Source: a bacterium
Lineage (GTDB): Bacteria > Zhuqueibacterota > Zhuqueibacteria > Zhuqueibacterales > Zhuqueibacteraceae
NCBI GenBank assembly: GCA_023150945.1
Contig: JAKLJX010000008.1
Coordinates: 124,001 to 188,000, forward strand
Reading direction: 5' to 3'
DNA: 64,000 nt
The position numbers and the translations under genes were made by a program. Shown here piece by piece: positions 25,681 through 34,042 of this stretch (positions are counted from its first letter, which is position 1; every line of letters begins with the position of its first letter). The notes below the pieces were generated by a model. The model was not told the origin of the DNA. It searched no databases and saw nothing but the letters and a program-made list of their open reading frames with translations.

Positions 25681-26993
25681 TGGCCCTGCACATCGGCGTC
25701 ATTCTCCTGGTGATGGTGATCGCCTACGCGCTAGCGGCGTGGCGCAAGCTGTCCGTCGAGATATGCATGCTAGCTGCCGCCGTCGCCGGCGGGCTGGCGG
25801 GCGCCTTCGTCAGCACGCCTCCTCTGCTCGAATTGGCCCGGCATCTGGTCGAAGGCACGCTCACCTATCTCGACGTCATGCTGGTCTTTGTCACTGCCAC
25901 GATCTTCATCACCATCGTGGCGGAATCCGGCGGCGTGAACTACATTGTCAGAGGCATCATCCGCGCGTTCTATCGCCAACGCGTGATCGCGCTGCTGTTG
26001 TTGATGATCATCATTCTCATCCCCGGCGCCCTCACCGGCGCCGGCAGCATTTCGATCCTGACCGTGGGCGCGGCGAGCGCGCTGGCACTCAGGCACCTGG
26101 GCGTGCCGCAGCGCAAAGTCGCGGCCATTCTCTTCATTCTCGCCGGACTGAGCGCGGCCGCCCCGCCGGTGAATATCTGGGCGATGATCGTCTGCGCCGG
26201 CACCGCCATTCCGTACGTCGGCTTTGAATTCACGCTCGGCATTCCGGTGTTGCTGCTGGGAACGTTCACGACGCTCACCCTGGGCTGGCAGCGGGAACAA
26301 CAACGGCCGTTGGCGGAAGTACTCGCGGCCATGCCGGAGGTGCCGGCAGGCATGCGCTGGTGGAAAGTGTCGCTGCCGTTTCTGGTTTTCTTCGGACTGG
26401 TGGTCGCGGCGCGCGTTTGGCCGTTTGCCACGCCCATTCTGGGATTGCCGTTGCAGTTTACCATTGCGGCGGTGGTCGCTTTTCTGCTCAGTCCCAAGAA
26501 AGTCAACCTGCTCGCCCTTTCGCGCGACACGGTGAAGCTGCTGCTGCCGCTGCTCGCCACCATGGCGATTGTCGGTTCCTTGCAGCAGATCATGACCGCG
26601 ACCGGCGTGCGCGGCCTGATTTCCTTCGCCGTCATCAGCACGCCGCTGGTGCTGCTTTACCTTCTCCTGATCGTTCTCATTCCGGTATCCGAAGGCGTTT
26701 TGACCTACGGCGCCGCCGCGATCATCGGCATTCCCCTGGTCTGGTATCTTGATTCCATCGGCTTGCACGCCACCGTGGTGATTGCCGGCTTGAGTCTGCT
26801 CTGGCCGCTGGGCGACGGCCTGCCGCCCACCGCGTTGATCGGTCGCCTCACTGTCATGGTCTCCGGCTACAAAGATTCCTACGGCTCTTTCCTGAAGGCA
26901 ACCTGGCTGCCGTGGCTCATGATCACGCTGGTTGGAATTCTCATGATCATCTTCAGCGCCAAGCTGAGCTTTCTGGTCGGCTGGAGCATGTAA
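25680..26993 (+). CDS. Ion-transporter-superfamily permease (CitMHS/TRAP-DctM/Dcu-like)
   Basis: A 437-residue polytopic membrane protein with about 11-12 hydrophobic segments. Two similar halves each carry a re-entrant-like small-residue motif: ALTGAGSISILTVGAASALA in the first, and EGVLTYGAAAIIGIP with LWPLGDGLPPTALIGR in the second. This architecture is typical of the ion transporter superfamily that moves citrate, C4-dicarboxylates or similar anions. The start overlaps the stop of the DUF6305-like gene by one base. Its setting suggests transport of an acidic amino acid, its N-acyl form or a polyglutamate fragment. The exact substrate is unknown. Confidence 0.8.
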   Translation: MALHIGVILLVMVIAYALAAWRKLSVEICMLAAAVAGGLAGAFVSTPPLLELARHLVEGTLTYLDVMLVFVTATIFITIVAESGGVNYIVRGIIRAFYRQRVIALLLLMIIILIPGALTGAGSISILTVGAASALALRHLGVPQRKVAAILFILAGLSAAAPPVNIWAMIVCAGTAIPYVGFEFTLGIPVLLLGTFTTLTLGWQREQQRPLAEVLAAMPEVPAGMRWWKVSLPFLVFFGLVVAARVWPFATPILGLPLQFTIAAVVAFLLSPKKVNLLALSRDTVKLLLPLLATMAIVGSLQQIMTATGVRGLISFAVISTPLVLLYLLLIVLIPVSEGVLTYGAAAIIGIPLVWYLDSIGLHATVVIAGLSLLWPLGDGLPPTALIGRLTVMVSGYKDSYGSFLKATWLPWLMITLVGILMIIFSAKLSFLVGWSM

Positions 26994-27011
26994 CTCATCT
27001 GGAGTCCCGCC

Positions 27012-27167
27012 ATGTCACTCATCATGATTCTATACTATGCCCTCAGCGTCTTCATTGCCGGCATGTTGCTCTGGAATTTCGTCCGCGAGAAGGAAGATCG
27101 CGAGAAGATGCTGTTGTACTTGATTGTGTTGCTTCCTTTCATTCTGCGCATTCTGCGGATCAGATAG
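27012..27167 (+). CDS. 51-residue single- or double-span membrane protein
   Basis: A short frame begins 18 bp after the permease stop, with CTGGAG about eight bases before the ATG. It encodes MSLIMILYYALSVFIAGMLL, then a charged WNFVREKEDREK centre and a second hydrophobic stretch ending in ILRIR. The tight spacing and the clean two-helix hairpin topology support a real gene. It may be a small partner of the preceding permease, as small subunits are common in TRAP-like systems. No family recognised. Confidence 0.7.
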   Translation: MSLIMILYYALSVFIAGMLLWNFVREKEDREKMLLYLIVLLPFILRILRIR

Positions 27168-27250
27168 AAAAAAAGAGCGCGGGCTTCAAGGCCGGGGCTG
27201 CGCCTGCCGGCCGGAGGGTTCGCGCTTCCCTGGATTGGAGAGAGGTGAAA

Positions 27251-28414
27251 ATGTCACGTGACTGGAAGATTAAGACGATCTACCTTGCAGTGGTCGGCGC
27301 CCTGACCGCGCTTGCCGCCGTGCAGTTTCATCAGCACCGGCATTATCAGCTCCCCATCGTCGCCGGGCCGGGCGTGACGAAAGTGACCAATCTGAGCGAT
27401 TACTGCGAGAGCTTGCGGGGGACCATGGCCGACACCAAGGTGTTCTTTCTCGAAGGGAAAGAGCCGGGCGGCAAGGTGCTGGTGATGGCCAACACCCATG
27501 CCACGGAGATCGACGCGATTTTGGCGGCGCTCATCTTCATCGAGAATGCCGTGGTGGAAAAGGGCACGGTGATCATCATTCCGCAATTCAACCACAGCGC
27601 CAGCCGGACCACCAAGCCGGGCGACGGCTACCCGCTCTTCTTTGAAATCCCGACGGCCTGGGGCAGCAAGAAATTCCGCCTCGGCGATCGCGGCGCTTCG
27701 CCGCTCGAGCAGTGGCCCGACCCGGATGTTTACGTGCATTATCCCGACAAGCAGTTGCTGTCCTTTCTCGATGCGCGCAACACCAACCGCACCTGGCCGG
27801 GCCGGCCGGATGGCCCGCTGATGGAACGCGTCACCTATGCCGCCATGCAGTTGCTGCGCACCGAGCAAGTGGACCTTGCCATCGACGTGCACGGCGCCGA
27901 AACCATGTTCCCGGTGACCAACTGCATCGTCGCGCCGGAAAAATCCATGCGCCTCGCCACCATGGCGTCCCTGACGGTGAAAGCGATGGAGGGATTCGAG
28001 AACCACGTCGAGCCTTCGCCGCAGGGCTTTCGCGGCCTCTCCCACCGCGAGATCGGTGATTTTTCCGAGACCCTGCCGTTTTTGTTGGAAGCGCCTTTTC
28101 CCTTTTTGGATCAGCCCACCGGTCCCAAGACGATTGCTTTGCTGTTGACCGGAAAAGATCCGTTTCTCCTGAGCTTGGCCAAGCAGAAGAAGCTTTTTGT
28201 TCCCTATGATGAAACCGGCTGGCCGGTGAGCCAGCGGGTGGGGCAGCATTGCTCCGTGGCCCTGGAAATCATCAAGCAATTCTCGCGCAAGAATGCCGAG
28301 CGGGCAATCGTGGTCGGCAATGTCCCGCGCTATGCCGAGATCGTGGAAAACGGCGTGGGCCATTACTATCATGATCCGCGCCAGGTGCCCAAGGAGAATA
28401 TTTATCAGAATTAG
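27251..28414 (+). CDS. AspA/AstE-like zinc deacylase (M14 superfamily), membrane-anchored
   Basis: About 387 residues from the ATG at 27251 (GGAGAGAGGTGA upstream). An N-terminal hydrophobic segment (TIYLAVVGALTALAAV) exports or anchors it. Zinc ligands are His83 and Glu86 in NTHATEID and His214 in IDVHGAE. DARNTNRTWPG supplies the Arg/Asn substrate-binding motif of the succinylglutamate desuccinylase/aspartoacylase group, and Glu280 in PFLLEAPF is a candidate general base. The family removes acyl groups from N-acyl amino acids or cleaves C-terminal residues. In this cluster a gamma-glutamyl or N-acyl-glutamate substrate is plausible but unproven. It follows the 51-residue gene by 83 bp. Confidence 0.82.
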   Translation: MSRDWKIKTIYLAVVGALTALAAVQFHQHRHYQLPIVAGPGVTKVTNLSDYCESLRGTMADTKVFFLEGKEPGGKVLVMANTHATEIDAILAALIFIENAVVEKGTVIIIPQFNHSASRTTKPGDGYPLFFEIPTAWGSKKFRLGDRGASPLEQWPDPDVYVHYPDKQLLSFLDARNTNRTWPGRPDGPLMERVTYAAMQLLRTEQVDLAIDVHGAETMFPVTNCIVAPEKSMRLATMASLTVKAMEGFENHVEPSPQGFRGLSHREIGDFSETLPFLLEAPFPFLDQPTGPKTIALLLTGKDPFLLSLAKQKKLFVPYDETGWPVSQRVGQHCSVALEIIKQFSRKNAERAIVVGNVPRYAEIVENGVGHYYHDPRQVPKENIYQN

Positions 28415-28736
28415 ATTTTCAGGAAAGCAGGCTCATAACGATCAAGTCGAATTACGCAACCAGATTACGTTCAGGCCCGCGAAACACGCCAAGAGGATTT
28501 TCGCGCTTTTTTCGTGTATTTCGCGGGTACTGAGTTCAAGCCCGTCCAAGTGGAAGTGTCTCACGCGTGACCTGTTCCCTCAATTCGTAGAAGTGGCCTC
28601 TGGATATGTCATTCAGGCGAATCTTGTGAAATATTTAGCACTGTGCCCAGGTCTTCACAGGATCCTGGCAGGATGACAATGATAATGGATTCACTTCTCA
28701 AGGAAACAGTGCACGAGATTTCAAGGAGATTCCATT
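28415..28736. other. Intergenic region with partial copy of dispersed repeat
   Basis: No gene seen. Positions ~28638-28690 (around TCTTCACAGGATCC and GGATGACA) match the central part of the long repeat found at 29614, 50992 and 51450. The match is short and degenerate, so it is probably a decayed copy. Confidence 0.5.
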
Positions 28737-28916
28737 ATGAAGAACGAGAAAACCGGCCTCCTGACCAGCGGCAATATTGCCAAGACGCTGGGCGTTTCCG
28801 ACGCCAAGGTGAAAAAGGCGATCGAAGACCTGAAGATCAAACCCGAGGCCAAGAAGGGCGTCTGCAACTATTACGCGCCGGGCGCGCTGGCCAAGATCAA
28901 AGCGGCGCTGCAATAA
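28737..28916 (+). CDS. Small helix-turn-helix protein (59 residues)
   Basis: An ATG at 28737 follows AAGGAG with 8-base spacing. The product has an HTH-like segment (GNIAKTLGVSDAKVKKAIED) followed by KIKPEAKKGVCNYYAPGALA and a terminal helix. The layout resembles compact MerR/excisionase-like DNA-binding domains, with a short beta-wing around NYYAPG. It could be a local transcription regulator. The ribosome site and HTH pattern support reality despite its size. Confidence 0.68.
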   Translation: MKNEKTGLLTSGNIAKTLGVSDAKVKKAIEDLKIKPEAKKGVCNYYAPGALAKIKAALQ

Positions 28917-28960
28917 AGGCCTTCTCCACTCACTGCGTACCCTTGCATTCAAGCTGAATC

Positions 28961-29614
28961 ATGATGAAAATGGAATATGCGGCGCTGGCAGGTTGGTGGA
29001 TCCTCTGGTGTGCGATTCACAGCGGCATGATTTGGGTAACCGTCACTGACAATCTCAAGCGCCGGTTGGGGGGAAAATTTCGCTTCTATCGTTTGTTTTT
29101 CAATTTGACCGCGATCGTGACGATCATCCCCGTCATTCTTTACGGGCGTTCATTGCGCTCTCCCGTCATCTTCCGCTGGGAAGGATTCATGATCGTTTTG
29201 CAGTTTTTGCTGTTCGCCATGGGAATCTGGCTGTTCCTCGCCGGCGCGCGGCATTATGACCTGCTGCAATTCCTCGGTCTGCGCCAAATCCGGACGGGCG
29301 CTTCCCACGGCACACTCACGGCGGCCGGCGGGCTGCACACCACCGGCATTCTTCGCCTCACACGACATCCCTGGTATCTGGGCGCCATCCTGCTGTTATG
29401 GACGGGCGATTTAAATCTCTCCACGCTGATTGGAAATATCATCCTCACCCTTTACCTGATCGTCGGCACGGTGCTGGAAGAACGTAAGCTCGTTCTCGAA
29501 TTTGGTGACGACTATCGCCGCTATCAAACGCAGGTCTCCATGCTTTTCCCGTTCAAATTTCTCGCCTCGAGATTCCGGCGGTTTGAGCAAACGCCAACGC
29601 GAAAGTCAAATTAG
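28961..29614 (+). CDS. Isoprenylcysteine carboxyl methyltransferase-like (ICMT/PEMT/NnrU-type) membrane protein
   Basis: A 217-residue membrane protein with about five or six membrane segments. The C-terminal signature TRHPWYLGAILLLW, then EERKLVLEFGDDYRRYQTQV, is typical of the ICMT/PEMT/NnrU superfamily that binds S-adenosylmethionine at the membrane. Bacterial members often have unknown methyl acceptors. It starts 44 bp after the small HTH gene with poor ribosome-site evidence; ATGs at 28961 and 28964 are adjacent. It is the last rightward gene before the repeat region. Confidence 0.8.
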   Translation: MMKMEYAALAGWWILWCAIHSGMIWVTVTDNLKRRLGGKFRFYRLFFNLTAIVTIIPVILYGRSLRSPVIFRWEGFMIVLQFLLFAMGIWLFLAGARHYDLLQFLGLRQIRTGASHGTLTAAGGLHTTGILRLTRHPWYLGAILLLWTGDLNLSTLIGNIILTLYLIVGTVLEERKLVLEFGDDYRRYQTQVSMLFPFKFLASRFRRFEQTPTRKSN

Positions 29615-29934
29615 GCCATAGGGCGTGCAAAGTTAGAATAAGATTATGGACCACAAAGTAAGTATATGAACCGCAGAGACGCGGAGAACGCAAAGTCTCA
29701 AAATCAAGAGAATCTTTCTCCACGTTCTTCGCGTCTTGGCGGTGAGCTTTTTGTGTGAATGGCGCGGGCGTGTGCCTAAATATTCACAAGATCCTTACTG
29801 GATGACAGATGGATGACACCTGGATGACAGTGGTGGCGGATACATCGTGCGAAGCAACAGAGTACGAATCGGACTTATTGCTGCCCGCGGGTTTCAGGTT
29901 TCAGCTTGTCTGAAATCTCGCATAAATTCTGGCG
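29614..29934 (+). repeat. Dispersed intergenic repeat, copy A
   Basis: A ~320-bp element starting GGCCATAGGGCGTGCAAAG and ending near CTGGCG. It shares many ordered blocks with 50992-51280 and 51450-51694: GACCACAAAG, AAATCAAGAG, TTCTTCGCGT, CGGTGAGCTT, TTCACAAGATCCTTACTGGA, GGATGACAG, CAGCTTGTCTGAAA. The end carries a degenerate hairpin. Short frames inside are not conserved between copies, so it is non-coding. From 29970 a further block (GCGGATAAACCGCAAC) recurs inverted near 51405. The rest up to 30080 shows nothing else. Confidence 0.78.
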
Positions 29935-30080
29935 TTTGAAACTCGGAATAGAACTCCAAAAGATTCCCAGCGCGGATAAACCGCAACTCAAACGAAAATG
30001 CCGCCGGCTGGCAACAACCCAATTGATGGAAAAGCCCGGGAGCAGTTGGGCGGTTTCCCGCGATTGGCATTTTTCTCCGG

Positions 30081-31490
30081 TCACGGCAACGATTTCGCTT
30101 TGAAATTACCATCGCTGGTCTTGTCCTCCGCCTCGGTTTGCGCCAGCGCCGGAAACAGCCGCGACATTTTGCTGGTCAGGGTCGTGCGCGGAATCTGCAA
30201 CAGCCGCGCTGCCTCGCTGATGTTGTTCCCGCTTTTCTTCAGCGCCCACCCGATGATTTCCTTCTCCCGCAATTGCATGAACTCATCGAAAGCCGGATAA
30301 CTCTCCAGCGCCTGTTCGCGGCTCACTGCCGGCGGCACGGCCACGGGCAAGCCCAGAGCCGCAGCCGCCACTGGGCCGGCGCGCGACAAAGCCACCAGCC
30401 GCTCGACGCAGTTCTCCAGCTCGCGCACGTTGCCGGGCCAGCTATGGGCGCCGCAGGCGGCAAGAATCTCCGCGGTGATCAAACCGCTCTGCTGCGCGGC
30501 ACCGTGCTTGCGCAGCAAATGCTCGATCAAAAGCGGAATATCCTCTTTCCGATCGCGCAACGGCGGCAGCCGCAGCGACAGAATGTTCAAGCGATAGAAC
30601 AAATCTTCGCGAAACAGCTTGTCTTCCACCCGCTTGCGCAAATCCACTTTGGTGGCGGCGATCACCCGCACGTCGACGCTCAAACTCTCCGACCCGCCGA
30701 CGCGCGTAATCTCACGTTCCTGCAGCACGCGCAGCAGTTTCACCTGCATGTGCAGCGAGAGATCATCGATGTCATCGATGAACACCGTGCCTTGATGGCC
30801 GCGCTCGAAATAGCCGTAGTGCCGCCGGATCGCGCCGGTGAACGCGCCCTTCTCGTGACCGAACAACTCGCTCTCCAGCAGGGTCTCGGGGATGCCGCCG
30901 CTGCTGACCACGACGAAGGGATGCTTGCGCCGCGGGCTGGCTTGATGCACCGCGCGCGCGACCAGTTCCTTGCCCGTGCCGCTCTCGCCTTCGATGAGAA
31001 TGGTGGAGTCGGTTTGCGCCACCAACTTCACCTGCGCCGCCAGGTGCTGCATCGCCGGTGAACTGCCGATCAAGCGCCGTTCTTCCAACACACGCAAACG
31101 GGTCTTGAGCTGCTGGTTTTCACCTTCCACCTCCGTCAGGCGCTGAATGTTGCGCAACATCGACAGCAGCTTTTCGGGCGAGAAGGGCTTGGTGAGATAA
31201 TCGTAGGCGCCGAGTTTCAACGCGGTGATCGCGGTATCGACGGTGGCGTAGGCGGTGATGAGGATGACCTTGCAATTCGGCGCGCCGGCGAGCACCGCAC
31301 TCAGCACCTCCAGGCCGCCGGCTTTGGGCAGGCGGAGATCGGTGATCACTACTTCGTGGCCGGCTTTGGCAAACAGCTCCAAGCCTTCCTCGGCCGTGCT
31401 CGCCGCCGCCACCTCGAATCCTTCCTTGCGGATGATGCTGGCCAGCGTGGTGCGGGAGATTTTCTCGTCTTCAATGATCAGAACTTTCAT
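30081..31490 (-). CDS. NtrC-family sigma-54-dependent response regulator
   Basis: About 469 residues from the ATG at 31490. A receiver domain (VLIIEDEKISRTTLAS, phosphoacceptor Asp in VITDLRLPKAG) is followed by an AAA+ domain. That domain has Walker A GESGTGKELVARA, the sigma-54 loop GAFTGAI, Walker B-like VFIDDIDDL and an R-finger region. A Fis-type HTH (GNNISEAARLLQIPRTTLTS) ends the protein. It should activate sigma-54 promoters when phosphorylated by the kinase encoded just upstream, whose 3' end it overlaps by 20 bp. Its targets are not marked here; the phosphate/anion genes divergently encoded next door are the obvious candidates. Confidence 0.94.
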   Translation of the reverse strand: MKVLIIEDEKISRTTLASIIRKEGFEVAAASTAEEGLELFAKAGHEVVITDLRLPKAGGLEVLSAVLAGAPNCKVILITAYATVDTAITALKLGAYDYLTKPFSPEKLLSMLRNIQRLTEVEGENQQLKTRLRVLEERRLIGSSPAMQHLAAQVKLVAQTDSTILIEGESGTGKELVARAVHQASPRRKHPFVVVSSGGIPETLLESELFGHEKGAFTGAIRRHYGYFERGHQGTVFIDDIDDLSLHMQVKLLRVLQEREITRVGGSESLSVDVRVIAATKVDLRKRVEDKLFREDLFYRLNILSLRLPPLRDRKEDIPLLIEHLLRKHGAAQQSGLITAEILAACGAHSWPGNVRELENCVERLVALSRAGPVAAAALGLPVAVPPAVSREQALESYPAFDEFMQLREKEIIGWALKKSGNNISEAARLLQIPRTTLTSKMSRLFPALAQTEAEDKTSDGNFKAKSLP

Positions 31491-32946
31491 GGTCTTCATC
31501 CACGCGCAGGGTAATCGTGAAGGCCGCGCCCTGGCCGGCCGCGCTCTGCACGCTGATGCGGCCGCCGTGCCGTTCCACGATGCTCTGGCACACGGCCAGG
31601 CCCAAGCCGGTGCCGGTGCCGATCTCTTTGGTGGTGAAGAACGGATCGAAAATGCTCGGCAGGTCTTCCGCGCGAATGCCGATGCCGTTGTCCTTCACCG
31701 TCAGAAACACACCGCCGTCCTGGCGGCCGGCAGTGATCGTGATTTCGCCGCCCGGACCCACGGCGTCATAGCTGTTCAGCAACAAATTCATCACCACTTC
31801 CTGAAAGAGCTGGTGATCGATCGCAACCAGCGGCAGGTCCGCCGGCAGATCGAGGGTGACGCGCAGCTTTTTTTCTTTCAGGCGAAGATCGAACAGGCTC
31901 ACCACTTTGCGGGTGGCGGCGGCGATGTCGAGGCGGCTCACCGAGGAAGCGCGCTGCCGCGCAAAGCCCAGCAGCTTCTGCACCACGGTTTCGATGTTGC
32001 TGATCTCCTCTTCAATCAAGGCCAAATACTGCTGCGTCTGCGCCGTGTTTTCGGGTTCCCGCCGAATGGCATAAAGGCACGAGCGAATGCCGTGCAGCGG
32101 ATTATTCACTTGATGCGCGACGCCGGAAGCGAGACGGCCGATGGAAGCCAGTTTCTCTGCCTGATAAACCTGGCGCTGCGCACTCTCGATTTGCGCCAGG
32201 GATTGCTCGATGCGCTGTTTCATCAAGTCGAAGCGATCGAACAGAAAGGCGATGTCATCCACCGTGCCGGAGGAGGGACTGGCGGGGCCGCCGGCAAACT
32301 CCACGCTGTCGATTTCCTTGACCAGCCGGCTGAGCGAGGCGGTCAACCGGCTGGCGAGAAAGTGCAAGACCACGAGCGTGGCGCAGGAGACGATCATGGT
32401 GGTGACGAACAGCAGCACGAACAGCAACCGTACCTGCTTGCGGATGGGCGCGGCGTCAAAGCCGATGGCCGCGGTGCCCCAGACTTTGCCCGCAATGTGC
32501 AACGGCAGCCGGGATTCGATCACCCAGGCAAAATGGGGATCGCGAAAAAGGCGGCCGGCGGCCGGCGGCCGGCCCGCAGCAGGCGCGGCAGCGGGAATGG
32601 CGCCGGCGGATTGCGCGGGACTGAGGGCGAGCGTCTGATCCTGGAGATCGCGCACCACCACGTATTTCACATTGTCGAGCGAGCGCATGAAGTCATCCAG
32701 GTAGGTCTGCAGCACGCCTTCCCGGCTGCCGCCGAATTGCTCCTCTTCGATCAAGGCATCGATCACCGCCACCGCGAACGTTCGCGCAACCGCGACCGCG
32801 GAATCGTATTGCCTGGCGATGATGATCTCGCGCCACTGAAACAGCAACACCTGCGATATGATCAACAACAGCGCCAGCAGCACGCCGCCGGTCACCAGCA
32901 GAATGCGCATGCGCAGCGTGGCTTGCAAGGGAAAAGTGTCGCTCAT
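31471..32946 (-). CDS. Membrane sensor histidine kinase (NtrB-like)
   Basis: About 491 residues using the ATG at 32946; longer frames would run into the upstream gene. Two membrane helices (ILLVTGGVLLALLLIISQVLL and LLFVLLFVTTMIVSCATLVVL) flank a periplasmic region of ~170 residues with an Ala/Pro/Gly-rich loop. A HAMP-like linker, a coiled coil and the phosphoacceptor box ASGVAHQVNNPLHGIRS follow; the usual H-E is H-Q here. ATPase boxes are MNLLLNSYDAV, VKDNGIGI and GTGLGLAVC. It lies between the PhnD-like gene and the sigma-54 regulator gene in one tight operon. Confidence 0.93.
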   Translation of the reverse strand: MSDTFPLQATLRMRILLVTGGVLLALLLIISQVLLFQWREIIIARQYDSAVAVARTFAVAVIDALIEEEQFGGSREGVLQTYLDDFMRSLDNVKYVVVRDLQDQTLALSPAQSAGAIPAAAPAAGRPPAAGRLFRDPHFAWVIESRLPLHIAGKVWGTAAIGFDAAPIRKQVRLLFVLLFVTTMIVSCATLVVLHFLASRLTASLSRLVKEIDSVEFAGGPASPSSGTVDDIAFLFDRFDLMKQRIEQSLAQIESAQRQVYQAEKLASIGRLASGVAHQVNNPLHGIRSCLYAIRREPENTAQTQQYLALIEEEISNIETVVQKLLGFARQRASSVSRLDIAAATRKVVSLFDLRLKEKKLRVTLDLPADLPLVAIDHQLFQEVVMNLLLNSYDAVGPGGEITITAGRQDGGVFLTVKDNGIGIRAEDLPSIFDPFFTTKEIGTGTGLGLAVCQSIVERHGGRISVQSAAGQGAAFTITLRVDEDHESSDH

Positions 32947-32980
32947 GCGGGCCTCCGGAGGGCGTGGGCGCGATCGGGCT

Positions 32981-33943
32981 TCATCGTGATTCCAGGCGGG
33001 TGGTATCGGCGGCGACAATGGCGGCCACCGCGGCATAATCGGCATCCGAAGCTTCCACAAATCCGTTGACGAATTCGCCATCCCAGTTGCGCGTCGTTCC
33101 CTTGCGACGGTGCTCCTCCTGATTGACCGCCAACAGCGCGGTTTTCATGGCGGCAATCAGCTCGCGGTCGTAATCGGCGGCCACGGCAATCGGCGAGCTG
33201 GGAATGGGATCGGAATAAAGCACGGCATGCACGCCGTGGCCGATCAGGTCCTTCACCAGATATTCGCGCGTCACCCCGGCATCGAAGTTGCCATTCAGCA
33301 CTTGTGCGATCACGGTGTGATGATGGGGGAAATTGTGTACCTGGGCGAGATCACGAGAGGACAGGCCATGCCGCGCGAGTTCGTAATCGAGCAGCCAATG
33401 CGAGGAAAACGATTCGCGCGCGGGCAGCGCGAGTTTCTTGCCGCGCAAGTCGGGCAGAGAAACGATGGCCGCTTGCGGATGGGCGATGAGCACGGAACGG
33501 GAAACCGGCGCGAAGTTTTCATTGAGCGGCTTGAGCACCGGGATGACGCCGTATTTGGCGTGCGCCTTCACATAGAGATAGGAGCCGAGAAAAACCGCGG
33601 AGGCGCGGCGCGTGATCAAATGCTGCAGGGCCTCGTTGTAATCCTGGCTGAGCAGAAGTTCGAAACGGTAGGGCGTGTTGGCGGTGAGATAGTCCATGAT
33701 CGGCTGATAACCGCGATAGAGAATGCGCGGCCGGTAGCGCGAGATGACGCCGATGTGCACCACCGGTTTTTTGAGAGCGAGGGAATCGACCGTGTTGGCC
33801 TGCGCGGGCGGGAACTCCCTTGCGAAATCCATCACGATCAGGTAGAAGAGCGCGGTGAGCGCGGCGATGGCAAGCAATCCGGCAGGCAGCAACAACGGCG
33901 CGCGCCGCCAGCGTAGATTTGGCCGCGGGTTCAATCGGGTCAT
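32981..33943 (-). CDS. PhnD/phosphonate-type periplasmic binding protein linked to a two-component system
   Basis: About 320 residues from the ATG at 33943 (an in-frame TTG at 33967 is weaker). A membrane segment (LLLPAGLLAIAALTALFYLIV) tethers a type-2 periplasmic-binding domain: VVHIGVISRYRPRI, GYQPIMDYLTANTPY, AVFLGSYLYVKAHAKYG, LPDLRGKKLALPARESFSSH, FDAGVTREYLVKDL. This is the PhnD/PtxB-like fold used for phosphonate or phosphite binding, also seen as sensor domains in TtrS-type kinases. No ABC permease is nearby, and kinase and regulator genes follow within 34 bp, so it likely acts as a ligand sensor. Confidence 0.88.
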   Translation of the reverse strand: MTRLNPRPNLRWRRAPLLLPAGLLAIAALTALFYLIVMDFAREFPPAQANTVDSLALKKPVVHIGVISRYRPRILYRGYQPIMDYLTANTPYRFELLLSQDYNEALQHLITRRASAVFLGSYLYVKAHAKYGVIPVLKPLNENFAPVSRSVLIAHPQAAIVSLPDLRGKKLALPARESFSSHWLLDYELARHGLSSRDLAQVHNFPHHHTVIAQVLNGNFDAGVTREYLVKDLIGHGVHAVLYSDPIPSSPIAVAADYDRELIAAMKTALLAVNQEEHRRKGTTRNWDGEFVNGFVEASDADYAAVAAIVAADTTRLESR

Positions 33944-34017
33944 GGTTCGTCGGTCATGTGCGTCCAATAACCGTCGCTGTCCCTTGTTGCATTATCGTCA
34001 CAGATGATGTCGAATCT

Positions 34018-34042
34018 TCGTCAATATGACGATATTTCGTCA
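34018..34042. promoter_or_regulatory. Overlapping TGACG inverted/direct repeats upstream of the sensor operon
   Basis: Two copies of TTCGTCA (34018-34024 and 34036-34042) are 18 bp apart, and a TGACGA copy on the opposite strand lies between them. This makes CGTCA/TGACG (34019-34031) and TGACGA/TCGTCA (34027-34042) palindromes. It is 75-100 bp upstream of the PhnD-like ATG, a normal place for an enhancer-type response-regulator site. No sigma-54 -24/-12 box was found next to it. Confidence 0.45.
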
